Below the pieces are notes generated by a model. It saw only the letters and a program-made list of their open reading frames with translations. It was not told the DNA's origin and ran no database searches. A stretch of DNA of 64,000 nucleotides from Pisaster brevispinus (taxonomy: Eukaryota; Echinodermata; Asteroidea; Forcipulatida; Asteriidae): the NCBI GenBank assembly GCA_023634235.1, contig JAMKCF010000002.1, positions 16,177,091 to 16,241,090 on the forward strand, written 5' to 3'. This document shows positions 37,801-48,069 of this stretch, in pieces (position 1 is the first letter of the stretch; each line of letters begins with the position of its first letter). Made by a program: the position numbers and the translations under genes.

Positions 37801-40186
37801 CCAACATTGAAAATACCTACAATTTAAAATGTATTTGAAATTGTGCTGGTAGGGTGGTGGTTTTTTTTCTTCAATTTCTTCAAAATTACTTTCATTTTGT
37901 ATATCTTTGCAGCAATTACCAGCAGCCTTGGCCATGGGATGTGAAGGATTTGTAGGCAGGTAAATATTTAATACTTGTTTCTATAGTTCATTTCATTAAG
38001 TAATTCTGGTTTTGAAGCCAAGGACTCTCAGAAAAGCGAACTTAATCACTGTACTAGCCAAGAACCCCATGGAGAGCAGACAAGGACGGAAGTATCAGTT
38101 TGAGATGTGGGAGGAAAACCCGAGCAGGAAAAACCCACACAATCAAATGAAAACCCAATCCACATAGTGCCCCCCGTCCAGACTTGAACCTTGGTCCTTG
38201 AGGTGGAAGGGGAGGAAAGACTACGCCAACCCGACCAATAATCAGATATTTAGAAATGTACTTCAGACATGAACCCATGCTCTTTGACCCAAGGACAACT
38301 ATTAACAAACAGCTTTCATTTTTGTTTTTATCTTGTAGTACATACAACTATGCAGGCAGAGGGGCAAATAGAATGATTCAGGCACACAAGGCTGGAGACT
38401 CCAAAACCCTCAACAAGGAATACGTAAGTTGAGCCATTCTCTGAGTTGATGACTTAAACTGCGGCCGCAGGGCTGGACTTTCAAGAAAATTGTCACCCTA
38501 TAAGGGACTGTTCAAAGTTTTCAACATTTTCACGTCGAACACAGAGTCCTACTTAAGAGGACCCCACCTCCCCAAAAGAAGAACTTATCGATTTATTTCC
38601 AAGCTCAACGTACATTATTTAAATATTAATATTTGACACACCTTTTAAAGTCATGGACTCCGGCCTCCCTACCCCTGTCATACTCTTTGTAACCTCTGAC
38701 CCTGAAATTGTTGAAAACTTTGGACTGTGTATCAATCTTAATTGCTTAGCAAAGTGTGATGTCACAATGCAAATCACTATGGTAACATTGACAACTCATC
38801 TTAAGATGAATGATAGTGCTTTGTGAACTCAAGCCTTTGGAGTATTACATTACCAACAAAGATGGCCACTGTTAAAAGTTCATAATTGGGACACAACATC
38901 AGCCAGACAGAGAATATATATTGGTACCCCCCTTGGACGTGGTGTTTAGGAAGATTCAGGAAGGTCTGCTGTAGAAACGTCCATGGGATTGGGTTAATCC
39001 ATTCATGTTGTGGGTAGTTTCCAAAAGATTGTGATAAGCTTCTTGTTTTATATGGAGCAGGCATGATATTCTTACTACTTTAGTCTGATTTCAGATTTTC
39101 TTTTTGCCCTTGAAAAAAAATCAGAAAAATTGTGATTATATAGCCTTGAAAAGTCTATTAGAGCATACAGCATTGTGTACACCATGTGTACATGTAGGTC
39201 AGTCTTTGTACTCCATAGAGTTTTCCTACTTTTTTCCCAAAGACAAAATATCAGGCCTGATATGGGTAGAATGGTTAGCCTGTGCTGTGTATTTTCAGAC
39301 AAAGCTTTTTTTCCTAATTTTAGAAATCTTTTTTCTGGTTCATTTTTTATTTTCTTTGTCTTCTACACAGGAAATGTATCTGTCTTTCATATCGGTGCTG
39401 TTTAAATATGGTAAGTTGTAGTTCACCTTGTACGCAGCTTCTTAATTCTCAAACTTATTTCCTGCATTCTCCTGAAGACAAGCAGAGTATACTGTTTGAA
39501 GCGTTGAGGCCACACCGTCTCTTTTCAGAGCCAACACTCCTCCCAAGAGAGCTTTTACACATGGTTGTACCCACAAGAATACTATTAAATAGTTATTTCT
39601 TATTTACTGACATCACCAAAAACCGTGCCTTTGAGTTTACATAATATGAATTTTATATTATTTTGGTGTTAACAATACATCGATGTTTGACAACTTTGTT
39701 TCAATGAAAAATCTCCTAGCACTTTAGTTACGTGTCTTGCTTAAAATATCCCGGTTGTGCATATGAAACAAGTATGCACGATGTCTTTTCACGATGCTTT
39801 TTTTTATTGAGAGGTTCAACATTTTTGCACTGACCCGCCGAAAAGCTCTAAATACTCAGTGATTTTCAAGTCCTGCAGGAACAAAATGCACCGGTTACTC
39901 CGTTGGGATTGGAACCCACAACCCTTGCATTCTAGAGATGATTTCTTAACCACTAAGCCACTGAGTGCAGTTCCAATCTTGTAATTAGTACCGCAAACAT
40001 TAAATATGACTTTTATTTTGCATGACAGGAGGAAATGTTGGGGTCAACAAGTGTCTGATGAAGGTGTCCAAGTGCCAAGACATCGGCCCGGCACGTCTTC
40101 CGAACCCTAACCTTAACAGTGAGACACTCCGCCTCATGGAAGACGATCTTAAGAAGATTGGATTTCTTGAATGGATCAAACAGTAA
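28431..40186 (+). CDS. NPL: N-acetylneuraminate lyase (sialate aldolase)
   Basis: Cytosolic class I aldolase cleaving N-acetylneuraminate to N-acetylmannosamine and pyruvate, the entry step of sialic acid breakdown (family knowledge). Coding exons: 28431-28433 (the ATG alone), 30129-30208, 30611-30681, 34290-34377, 35014-35071, 35711-35786, 36238-36330, 36971-37119, 37913-37959, 38339-38423, 39371-39410, 40029-40186. The sum is 948 nt (315 aa), multiple of three, against 320 aa for human NPL. Seen: FKVEGLTAAVFTPL at the N-terminus, GTTGEG (54-59) for substrate carboxylate binding, YYYH with the predicted catalytic Tyr147, and GVKFT with the predicted Schiff-base Lys178. The barrel looks complete and no catalytic residue is missing. 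Introns hold a transposase-like fragment, a SINE fold-back and two minisatellites. Very sure of identity; the one-codon first exon is inferred from phase and position. Confidence 0.96.
28753..28805. repeat. (AAC)n microsatellite
   Basis: About 17 perfect AAC units next to a C/A-rich stretch, in the NPL intron 28434-30128. Confidence 0.95.
29575..29665 (+). mobile_element. SINE copy, partial
   Basis: CCTTGGTTCGAATCCCACCC (box B), then GCCTGTGGTTTTTTTTCACA and GGAAAGTACTCGATGTAAG, matching the right part of 47104-47228. In the large NPL intron 28434-30128. Confidence 0.55.
30330..30430. repeat. H-family repeat copy 2
   Basis: GGAGATGGATCCTAGGCTAA, CGCAAAAACAAAATTTG and TTTGGCGTAACAGACCAA. In the NPL intron 30209-30610. 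Confidence 0.55.
30970..32495. mobile_element. probable transposon remnant with repeated GCGACGGGACGGAAT motif
   Basis: The 15-base motif or its reverse complement occurs at 30973-30987 (+, first base differing), 32119-32134 (-), 32139-32156 (-, degenerate), 32310-32324 (+) and 32476-32492 (-). These bracket the transposase-like frame at 31187-31866. Repeated short motifs around a transposase are typical of transposase-binding subterminal sites, but I could not identify true termini or a target-site duplication, so the limits are only the outermost motifs. Confidence 0.4.
31187..31866 (-). pseudogene. transposase-like fragment, antisense in an NPL intron
   Basis: An open frame of about 225 codons runs from roughly 31866 down to a stop at 31187. 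Its own 5' end is a stop codon near 31866, with no ATG at the head, so it is a fragment or an internal exon of a lost gene. Readable blocks are HFWSDGCAAQFKSKY, YFESHHGKGPVDGIGG and an acidic C-terminal tail (ECEQDEVEDMDVGEDE). The SDG...QFK and HGKGxxDGxGG blocks resemble a domain I associate with uncharacterised transposon-derived proteins of invertebrates; I cannot name the superfamily. It lies in the 3.6-kb NPL intron 30682-34289 on the opposite strand and is not part of NPL. Confidence 0.6.
33183..33325 (-). repeat. K-family interspersed repeat
   Basis: CCACGCCCACTTCACACAAA, AGCCCATAGGTGTTGCA and GGACTTGGCTTTT; reverse orientation relative to 9770-9912. Confidence 0.6.
33384..33560. mobile_element. 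two head-to-head SINE halves forming a fold-back
   Basis: A SINE of the 63378 family reads into its own inverse: the left arm 33421-33474 (GGTTTGAACAAAG ... GACTTGAACCAACGACCTC) matches the right arm 33505-33557 with few mismatches. The loop holds AGTTGGTAGAGCACC and GTTAATCCAG, which look like a tRNA D-arm and anticodon arm. In the NPL intron 30682-34289. Confidence 0.75.
34493..34928. repeat. 22-base minisatellite in an NPL intron
   Basis: About 19 degenerate units of CCTAGCAAATGGCCCACACC(CA). Lies in the intron 34378-35013, between exons 4 and 5 of the enzyme. Confidence 0.85.
35868..36075. repeat. I-family repeat copy 1
   Basis: GACATGATATATTCTTCCCA, CAGTCTGACTTCCGATTTTT, TTGGTCAGCCCTTGTACTC and CTTTTTCCAAGGACC are collinear with 39050-39265. 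In an NPL intron. Confidence 0.6.
36398..36558. repeat. J-family repeat copy 1
   Basis: GGCCTTGAACTTCGG at left and ATTTCGAGGCCTG at right form weak inverted ends; inside are AAGGGGCACTGCAATTTTC and AGGGCACCACGGCAATTGC. In an NPL intron. Confidence 0.5.
37270..37730. repeat. degenerate GTCACTGAGGTCAGT minisatellite in an NPL intron
   Basis: GGTCAGTGTCACTGAGGTCA and variants fill most of the intron 37120-37912. Open frames across it come from the low stop density of the repeat. Confidence 0.8.
38090..38195. repeat. ancient interspersed repeat fragment (GGAGGAAAACC type)
   Basis: GATGTGGGAGGAAAACCCGA and AAAACCCACACAATCAAATG, then CCCCCCGTCCAGACTTGAAC. It resembles the widespread animal repeat that includes GGAGGAAACCGGAG and a tRNA-like end. 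In an NPL intron. Confidence 0.45.
38725..38835. mobile_element. B-family element, left end missing
   Basis: Shares GTGTATCAATCTTAATTGC, GTGATGTCACAATGC and CAACTCATCTTAAGATGAAT with the other B copies and ends GTGCTTTGTGAACTCAAGCC. In an NPL intron. Confidence 0.65.
39050..39265. repeat. I-family repeat copy 2
   Basis: GGCATGATATTCTTACTACT, TAGTCTGATTTCAGATTTTC, GTAGGTCAGTCTTTGTACTC and TTTTTTCCCAAAGAC. In an NPL intron. Confidence 0.6.
39885..39970 (-). repeat. tRNA-derived fragment
   Basis: GTTGGGATTGGAACCCACAA and CTTAACCACTAAGCCACTGA read on the minus strand as a tRNA-like sequence with box A and a decayed box B. No acceptor stem. In the last NPL intron. Confidence 0.5.
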
Positions 40187-40550
40187 AGGGATTAGGGAAA
40201 GATTTTCTTGAAGCTGCTAAGGTAACACTTTGCTAATGTATCTGCAGATTGGGGGACCGGTTATTAAGACCACAAAGTGTTTGGGCTGGACAGTTGGTTT
40301 CGCTAAGCAGTGTTATCCGGTGTTTAGCATCTTGTAATAGTAAAGTAGCTTTTACAAAACTGGCCCCTGGTTTCAGCTGTGTAAGGTGAAGATGCTCTGC
40401 CGCTTTCTTGTCAAGTTTTGTCATCATCCAGGTTTTAGTTCATCAGGTGACTTCCTTAATTTCAGTTTTCTCAGCTATGCCCTTAAAAATTTAAAAAAAC
40501 AAAGTATTGGTGTCTCTGCTTTATTTTAGATCAACTACAGTTGCATTACG

Positions 40551-40693
40551 GGCAGGATTTCATAAATTGCTGAGATTGATCTTAAGATGAGTATCAAACT
40601 TAATTGCTAAGCTAAATACAAATCACAATTTGCAAATCACTATGACAATATTGACAGCTCATCTTAACATGACTCTCGGTGTTTTGTGAAACC
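40551..40693. mobile_element. B-family element downstream of NPL
   Basis: Begins GGATTTCATAAATTGCTGAG and ends GTGTTTTGTGAAACCAAGAG; diverged but collinear with the B copies at 38725 and 51532. Confidence 0.6.
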
Positions 40694-40807
40694 AAGAGCC
40701 GTTTATCTTGTTCAACTCATTCATCAACTACTGGTGAACTGTTTAACGATTCAAGAGTTCTGAGATTTTTTGGCATAATTTTTTTATGGTAGATGTGTTA
40801 GAAAGTC

Positions 40808-40813
40808 ATTAAA
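40808..40813 (+). terminator. possible NPL poly(A) signal ATTAAA
   Basis: No AATAAA was seen in the first 600 bases after the NPL stop at 40186. ATTAAA, the commonest variant, occurs here, before the satellite begins at about 41060. Weak call. Confidence 0.25.
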
Positions 40814-41059
40814 GGGTTTTAAATATACTAAGAGATTTTTTTATAGATTGGGCACAGAGAGATAGTCTCGTAAAAAAAAAATTATCAGTAGTGAATGTGT
40901 TATGCATTGAGGAAATTCCCAGGAATTTCTGTAGTACTATATTATAAACTATCTTGATCTATTATTATGTGGCCTTATGTGAATATTTGCCAGTTTTAAA
41001 TTATCGCAATAATTCTGTCTGTTGTTTAAGCTAATAAGTATTTAAAAGATCTACAGGAC

Positions 41060-44000
41060 ATTTGATGACAAGCTTTGAGGCTATAAAATGATGCAGTAGG
41101 CTCTACTGATGCCTATTTATGTAACTTTACCTAGAAAATAAGCTTTATTTTGAGAAATATTGATAGTTGAAAAATAGGCTAAAATCTGAAAAAATCACAA
41201 GGGGTAAGTCCAGGATTTTTATCAAATTTTGAATGATTTTTTAGTTGTGATTTAACGCTACAAAATGATGCAGTAGGCTCTACTGATGCCTATTTATGTA
41301 ACTTTACCTAGAAAATAAGCTTTATTTTGAGAAATATTGATAGTTGAAAAATAGGCTAAAATCTGAAAAAATCACAAGGGGTAAGTCCAGGATTTTTATC
41401 AAATTTTGACCGATTTTTAAGTTGCAATTTTACGCTATAAAATGATGCAGTAGGCTCTACTGATGCCTATTTATGTAACTTGACCTAGAAAATAAGCTTT
41501 ATTTTGAGAAATATTGATAGTTGAAAAATAGGCTAAAATCTGGAAAAATCACAAGGGGTAAGTCCAGCATTTTTATCAAATTTTGACCGATTTTTAAGTT
41601 GCAATTTTACGCTATAAAATGATGCAGTAGGCTCTACTGATGCCTATTTATGTAACTTGACCTAGAAAATAAGCTTTATTTTGAGAAATATTGATAGTTG
41701 AAAAAAAAGGCTAAAATCTGAAAAAAACACAAGGGGTAAGTCCAGCATTTTTATCAAATTTTGACCGATTTTTAAGTTGCAATTTTACGCTATAAAATGA
41801 TGCAGTAGGCTCTACTGATGCCTATTTATGTAACTTGACCTAGAAAACAAGCTTTATTTTGAGAAATATTGATAGTTGGAATATAGGCTAAAATCTGAAA
41901 AAATCACAAGGGGTAAGTCCAGGATTTTTATCAAATTTTGACCGATTTTTAAGTTGCAATTTTACGCTATAAAATGATGCAGTAGGCTCTACTGATGCCT
42001 ATTTATGTAACTTGACCTAGAAAATAAGCTTTATTTTGAGAAATATTGATAGTTGAAAAATAGGCTAAAATCTGGAAAAATCACAAGGGGTAAGTCCAGG
42101 ATTTTTATCAAATTTTGACCGATTTTTAAGTTGCAATTTTACGCTATAAAATGATGCAGTAGGCTCTACTGATGCCTATTTATGAAACTTGACCTAGAAA
42201 ATAAGCTTTATTTTGAGAAATATTGATAGTTGAAAAATAGGCTAAAATCTGAAAAAATCACAAGGGGTAAGTCCAGGATTTTTATCAAATTTTGACCGAT
42301 TTTTAAGTTGCAATTTTACGCTATAAAATGATGCAGTAGGTTCTACTGATGCCTATTTATGTAACTTGACCTAGAAAATAAGCTTTATTTTGAGAAATCT
42401 TGATAGTTGAAAAAAAGGCTAAAATCTGAAAAAATCACAAGGGGTAAGTCCAGCATTTTTATGAAATTTTAACCGATTTTTAAGTTGCAATTTTACGCTA
42501 TAAAATAATGCAGTAGGCTCTACTGATGCCTATTTATGTAACTTTACCTAGAAAATAAGCTTTATTTTGAGAAATATTGATAGTTGAAAAATAGGCTAAA
42601 ATCTGAAAAAAACACAAGGGGTAAGTCCAGCATTTTTATCAAATTTTGACCGATTTTTAAGTTGCAATTTTACGCTATAAAATGATGCAGTAGGCTCTAC
42701 TGATGCCTATTTATGTAACTTGACCGAGAAAACAAGCTTTATTTTGAGAAATATTGATAGTTGAAATATAGGCTAAAATCTGAAAAAATCACAAGGGGTA
42801 ATAAGTCCAGCATTTTTATCAAATTTTGACCGATTTTTTAGTTGTGATTTAACGCTATAAAATGATGCAGTAGGCTCTACTGATGCCTATTTATGTAACT
42901 TGACCTAGAAAATAAGCTTTATTTTGAGAAATATTGATAGTTGAAATATAGGCTAAAATCTGAAAAAATCACAAGGGGTAAGTCCAGCATTTTTATCAAA
43001 TTTTGACAGATTTTTAAGTTGCAATTTTACGCTATAAAATGATGCAGTAGGCTCTACTGATGCCCATTTATGTAACTTTACCTAGAAAATAAGCTTTATT
43101 TTGAGAAATATTGATAGTTGAAAAATAGGCTAAAATCTGAAAAAAAATCACAAGGGGTAAGTCCAGCATTTTTATCAAATTTTGACCGATTTTTAAGTTG
43201 CAATTTTACGCTATAAAATGATGCAGTAGGCTCTACTGATGCCTATTTATGTAACTTGATCTAGAAAATAAGCTTTATTTTGAGAAATATTGATAGTTGA
43301 AAAAAAGGCTAAAATCTGAAAAAAACACAAGGGGTAAGTCCAGGATTTTTATCAAATTTTGACTGATTTTTAAGTTGCAATTTTACGCTATAAAATGATG
43401 CAGTAGGCTCTACTGATGCCTATTTATGTAACTTGACCTAGAAAATAAGCTTTATTTTGAGAAATATTGATAGTTGAAAAAAAAGGCTAAAATCTGAAAA
43501 AATCACAAGGGGTAAGTCCAGCATTTTTATTAAATTTTGACAGATTTTTAAGTTGCAATTTTACGCTATAAAATGATGCAGTAGGCTCTACTGATGCCTA
43601 TTTATGTAACTTTACCTAGAAAATAAGCTTTATTTTAAGAAATCTTGATAGTTGAAAAATAGGCTAAAATCTGAAAAAAATCACAAGGGGTAAGTCCAGT
43701 ATTTTTATCAAATTTTGACCGATTTTTAAGTTGCAATTTTTTGCTATAAAATGATGCAGTAGGCTCTACTGATGCCTATTTATGTAACTTGATCTAGAAA
43801 ATAAGCTTTATTTTGAGAAATATTGATAGTTGAAAAAAAGGCTAAAATCTGAAAAAAACACAAGGGGTAAGTCCAGGATTTTTATCAAATTTTGACTGAT
43901 TTTTAAGTTGCAATTTTACGCTATAAAATGATGCAGTAGGCTCTACTGATGCCTTTTTATGTAACTTTACCTAGAAAATAAGCTTTATTTTGAGAAATAT

Positions 44001-44190
44001 TGATAGTTGAAATATAGGCTAAAATCTGAAAAAATCACAAGGGGTAAGTCCAGCATTTTTATCAAATTTTGACCGATTTTTAAGTTGTGATTCTACGCTA
44101 TAAAATGATGTAGTTGGTTCTGCTGATGCCTTTTTATGTAACTCAACCTAAAATATAAGCTATATTTTGAGAAATATTAAAAAATTTAGC
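41060..44190. repeat. tandem satellite, about 17.5 copies of a 177-bp AT-rich unit
   Basis: The landmark ATGCAGTAGGCTCTACTGAT recurs at 41091, 41268, 41445, 41622, 41800 and so on to a degenerate last copy at 44108, a steady step of 177-178 bases. Internal copies differ by only a few percent; the last two are more diverged, as expected at an array edge. Variants include aGGATTT/aGCATTT, AAAATAGG/AAAAAAGG and GATCTAG/GACCTAG. There is no coding frame. It starts about 870 bases after the NPL stop. Confidence 0.97.
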
Positions 44191-44404
44191 CCAAAAGCAC
44201 AGAATGTTATTTCACTGTAACCGCTGAATATTCATTTGTCTACAGCGACATGAAAACAGCTAAGTTATCTATACAAGCTATTACCATGTGTACATGTGTA
44301 TGTTTATTTAACACCTTGTACATGTTCATTGCAAAAACAATGCAGAGGTCGTAGCAGTACGTGTAACTAATTCTACTGTACTATTTAACAGACAGACGAT
44401 TTAA

Positions 44405-44745
44405 CAGAAAACAAGAAACACAATAAAGTGTACCACACTAATCTTCCGTCTCGTTAGCATTTTTTTCAAGGCCTGTTACTTTGTTTAAAGAACCAGAAAC
44501 CACCAAAAAGTGTTTCAATAGTGAATGAACATGCAGGCTTGCACTGACAAAAATTTGAGTCGATTAGTCTTATAATTTGTTTAGTTCGTCTCAAATTTCA
44601 ATTAAAAAAATAGAAAGGTTGGATAACTTTACCATCCACTCTCGATGGAAATTTGAGGGTTTAAAACATTATTTTTAAAAACAAACTGAATCAAGTTGAA
44701 TTTGTTCAGTGCTTTGTATAAAGCCTGCTTATGTCCATTCACTTG
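44405..44745. repeat. duplicated segment, copy 1
   Basis: ACAAGAAACACAATAAAGTG, CAAAAAGTGTTTCAATAGTG and GACATGCAGGCTTGC-type words occur in the same order at 46848-47345. Starts just beyond the satellite array. Confidence 0.6.
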
Positions 44746-45197
44746 TTCGAACAATTTTGGGTGGTTTCAGGTGTTTAAACAAATTACAACCATTGAAAAA
44801 ACTGTAAACGTGATGGATGCAAAGTTTTATGGTGCTTCTTGTCCCATGCTATTTGGAGTTTGATGTAGGTGTTTTGTAGATTTAAAATACAAATGTCCAA
44901 AATTGTTTTGTTTTGTACTCTAGTAAGTATAAAGATATATATTCTTGAATGTACATGTAAGTATCAAAGTATTTTTCATCGTTCAATTCAAAATGTATTA
45001 ATATTTACCCTTGATTAGTTATGTTGTATACTACCTCAATACAAATATTATTTGCATTATTTGCCCAGACAACTGTAGGCACAACACCATGCTGATTGGA
45101 ACAAGATGCTGCCAATCTAGCCATGTGGGAATCTGAAAGTAATTTCTCGGCTCAATTCTATCCTCTTGCTTTACCAGGGCCTAGGATGACCAGCCGT

Positions 45198-45357
45198 CGA
45201 TTTCACCAAACTCTTCCTAACTTAGGATTAATCTTAGGACTTAGGACGAGTCCCAGCCTTGCACTGTAACATGTAAACCTTAAGATTAATCCTAAGTTAG
45301 GACTAGTTACTCGTATTAACTCGAGACAGGATTAATCCTAGCGTTTCGTGAAATCAG
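45198..45357. mobile_element. C-family palindromic element, copy 1
   Basis: A 160-base element starting CGATTTCACCAAACTC and ending TTTCGTGAAATCAG. The interior is built from CTTAGGATTAATCTTAGGAC and its inverse, so the whole can fold. It is nearly identical to the copy at 51685-51844, showing recent activity. Confidence 0.85.
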
Positions 45358-45439
45358 CTGCAGCTTTGAACACCATTACACTAAGAATATTTGTGTGGTT
45401 TTACTCTTACATTCATGTGATAACCACCACATGCTTTCA

Positions 45440-45510
45440 GAGTCCTCCAAAGCGTACTCCGGTGGGATTCGAACCCACGACCTCCACCAGTCTAAAGTGA
45501 TGTAGCAATG
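45440..45510 (-). repeat. tRNA-derived fragment
   Basis: TCCGGTGGGATTCGAACCCA and CGACCTCCACCAG form the T-arm and variable part of a minus-strand tRNA-like head; nothing else of a tRNA remains. Confidence 0.5.
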
Positions 45511-45611
45511 AGCAATGAGCATGGTCCTGAGAGTTGAGTAATAATGTTAATAAGTGACTACAAGGAACTGTCCAAAGTCAACATTCATGTTGGTCGTAAG
45601 AAGAGTCTGAC

Positions 45612-45873
45612 GGGGATGGGGGGGGGGGGGTCAAGGTGTTGATATTTCTACAGTCAGAATCAAAAGAGGGAGCACTTTATCTTTAATTGAGGGACAAAAT
45701 AACTATAAATCTAGCAAGCACTCCAATTAGGTTTGCTTTGATTATGTTGTGGTTGGCTGATGTTATATGAACATTTGTTAATGCACATTGGTACTCAAGC
45801 ACAAATATAAGGTTCATATACCTGTAAGTGCTTTTCTCTTTTTTGGGGGGGGGGGGTGGGGGTGGTGGTAGGG
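45612..45873. repeat. two poly-G tracts
   Basis: Runs of 13 G at about 45618-45630 and 13 G at about 45845-45857, the latter followed by TGGGGGTGGTGGTAGGGG. Intergenic. Confidence 0.8.
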
Positions 45874-46847
45874 GTCTAAAAAATGTGGTACTGTCTTTAC
45901 GTCCTGAATATTGAAAACTTTGGACAATCCCATAACCTTACATACTATACGTACAATGACTACATGTACATGTAAGGTATTGCTTGACAGTACTTCTGTT
46001 AACACAAATGAAATAATAGTTTACCTACGATAATGTACTTTACGAAATTGCTTGCCACTTGATGGATTTATGGACATTCAGGTATAAATAGATAGTTCCC
46101 ATTTGACGCAGTGTAAAGTTGGCCATCTTTACAGCAATGGGGCTTCATTTTTAATGCACAACTATGCGATGTGCTCAAATATGGCGTGCAACGACAGGAG
46201 TTTTGTTAAATTCTTTGCATGATTGGTCGCTGAACCACTTCGCTGCATAGACAAATTAGAACATTTGACGCGGCTCAAAGGCAAAACCCAAGTTACCTGA
46301 AAAACAGATGGCGTATGCGTATAGCAGGAACTATCTATAAATATAGCTGACTTTTTTTATGATAATGACTACTTCCACAGGTACGCAAACCTGTGGAAGT
46401 TTGAGGAAGTTTAAGATCGCTTGGTCATCATTAAAAAAAAACTTATTTACATATTTTTACATAAATGTAAATTATAAAATGATAGAATGAAAGTTTTATA
46501 AAGTTTTCTGATCTGTAATTGAAATGATGAACTACAATGGCATAATGCAATCATAAACTTCAACCATAATCATTATGTTTGAAGTTTATAATGTGAATGA
46601 CATTTGTGTAATTTTTATTGTTTTGTTTTCTTATAATATTGCCATTCAATACACAAGGCACTTTGGTGCTCTAGTCTTGCACATTAAGCTCAATGGAATG
46701 TCCATAACTCACTCACTACGTTCAATTTCAAACAAATACTGCAAGATTAGTCATTTTAAGTTATCATCAAATAACTTCTAGAATTAAATTTTAAAGATTA
46801 ATTATTTTTGACAAAGAATTCATGTTATTTCAACAACTCATACATTA

Positions 46848-47345
46848 AAAGACAGGAAACAACAATTAAGTGTACCACTTAATCTATCGTCATGTCAGCA
46901 GTTTTTCTAATGGTTGTAATTTATTTTGAAGTACCTGAAACTAACCCAAAAAGTGTTCCAACATGTCAATGGACATGCAGACTTATACTGAAAAACATTG
47001 TTGAGACTGTTTAATTACCTAAAAATTTCAATTTGAAAATGGCATATGAAAATGGTAGGTATTTTTTCCCTTTAATAGATGTTAATTTTGCATCGGGGAT
47101 AAATCACAGGCATATTACTCGGGTGGGATTCGAACCCACGACCTTAGCAATTCTCGAGTAATATGCCTGTGATTTTTTTCACAGAACTTGGGAAAGTACT
47201 GAGTATACAGTGCTAACACACATCGGTGTAGGGTAAAAACCAAAATTAACATTTTTTCCCTGTCCACTTCTGAAGGAAATTTGAAGATGATTTTTGAAAA
47301 ATTTAAAACATCAATGAATTAACTCAAATGATATTCAGTATAAGC
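46848..47345. repeat. duplicated segment, copy 2, interrupted by a SINE
   Basis: Collinear with 44405-44745 (GGAAACAACAATTAAGTGTA, AAAAAGTGTTCCAACATG, GGACATGCAGACTT) and longer by the SINE at about 47104-47228. Confidence 0.6.
47104..47228. mobile_element. tRNA-derived SINE (GGTGGGATTCGAACCC family) with hairpin
   Basis: AATCACAGGCATATTACTCG is inverted 30 bases later as CGAGTAATATGCCTGTGATT. Between them GGGTGGGATTCGAACCCACG is a reversed box B. The tail TTTTTTTCACAGAACTTGGG, AAAGTACTGAG is shared with 29590-29665. It interrupts the duplicated segment 46848-47345. Confidence 0.65.
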
Positions 47346-47771
47346 CTGTTAACAAAGTGAACATTTGGCTGGAGACTGTTGTGCCAAGAAATGGAAAGTC
47401 AAGACTGAGACAAGACCATGGGGAAGACATAAAGTTGGAGACCAAGACTCAAAAGTCCAAGCCCAAGATATCCGAGCAATAAGATTATAGACCAAGCAAA
47501 AGACATATGGTTGAAGGCTGTCCAACCAAGACATCTAGTTAATAAACCAAAACTACAAGTCTTCACACTCGTCATGCCTTCACTTAACAAAAAAGGACAG
47601 CATACATTAGACTTGAATTCAAGTCTAAACACATCAAATACAACTCTGAGTAATAAATAGCTACAAAACATTTGAGTAAACACCCTTCATAAATATTTCA
47701 AGTTCTTCAATTGGAATGCACACATTGGTGAAAGCAACATTTTAAAATGACTTAAATATTTCAAATCTCAA

Positions 47772-47825
47772 CTTAAAGGTGCCATCATGAGACTCTAGGT
47801 GGCAGCAGATATAACGGGTATTTAC
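47772..47825. repeat. D-family half copy
   Basis: TGAGACTCTAGGTGGCAGCA matches the left end of the D family; the right end is absent. Confidence 0.5.
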
Positions 47826-47864
47826 TTTCACTGTATCGACCCAACTCATCGGGACAACATTTTA

Positions 47865-47970
47865 TGAAGCTATGAAGCAGAAAATACTGCTTAGAAAATT
47901 TCTTTGCTAGGCAAAAAATTATTGGGGTACCAGTCCGAACAGAATTTGTGCTGGTCACATGTTTCTTCCG
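47865..47970. repeat. F-family partial copy
   Basis: GAAGCAGAAAATACTGCTTAG, TTTGCTAGGCAAAAAATTAT and GGTACCAGTCCGAACAG. It follows the D-family half copy, downstream of the SUMF2-like gene. Confidence 0.45.
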
Positions 47971-47993
47971 TGTAAGATTTTTAAAGTAAACAT

Positions 47994-47999
47994 TTTATT
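47994..47999 (-). terminator. poly(A) signal of the SUMF2-like gene
   Basis: AATAAA on the minus strand, about 70 bases past the TAG stop at 48070-48072. It is the nearest canonical signal downstream of the stop. Confidence 0.55.
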
Positions 48000-48069
48000 T
48001 AAAAATATATAGATTCAAAACTTGTCCAGACTTGTACAAAATAAGAGGTGAAAATTCTGCAAGGCACTG

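Larger units (their letters stand above)
44191..47993. other. intergenic between the satellite and the SUMF2-like gene
   Basis: Repeats as listed; elsewhere AT-rich sequence with poly-G tracts and no gene. The duplicated segments on each side suggest this block was built by duplication and insertion. Confidence 0.5.

Noticed and set aside
41060..44190. CRISPR-like array or repetitive coding gene
   Set aside because: Units are contiguous with no unique spacers, AT-rich, and have stops in all frames; the host is an animal.
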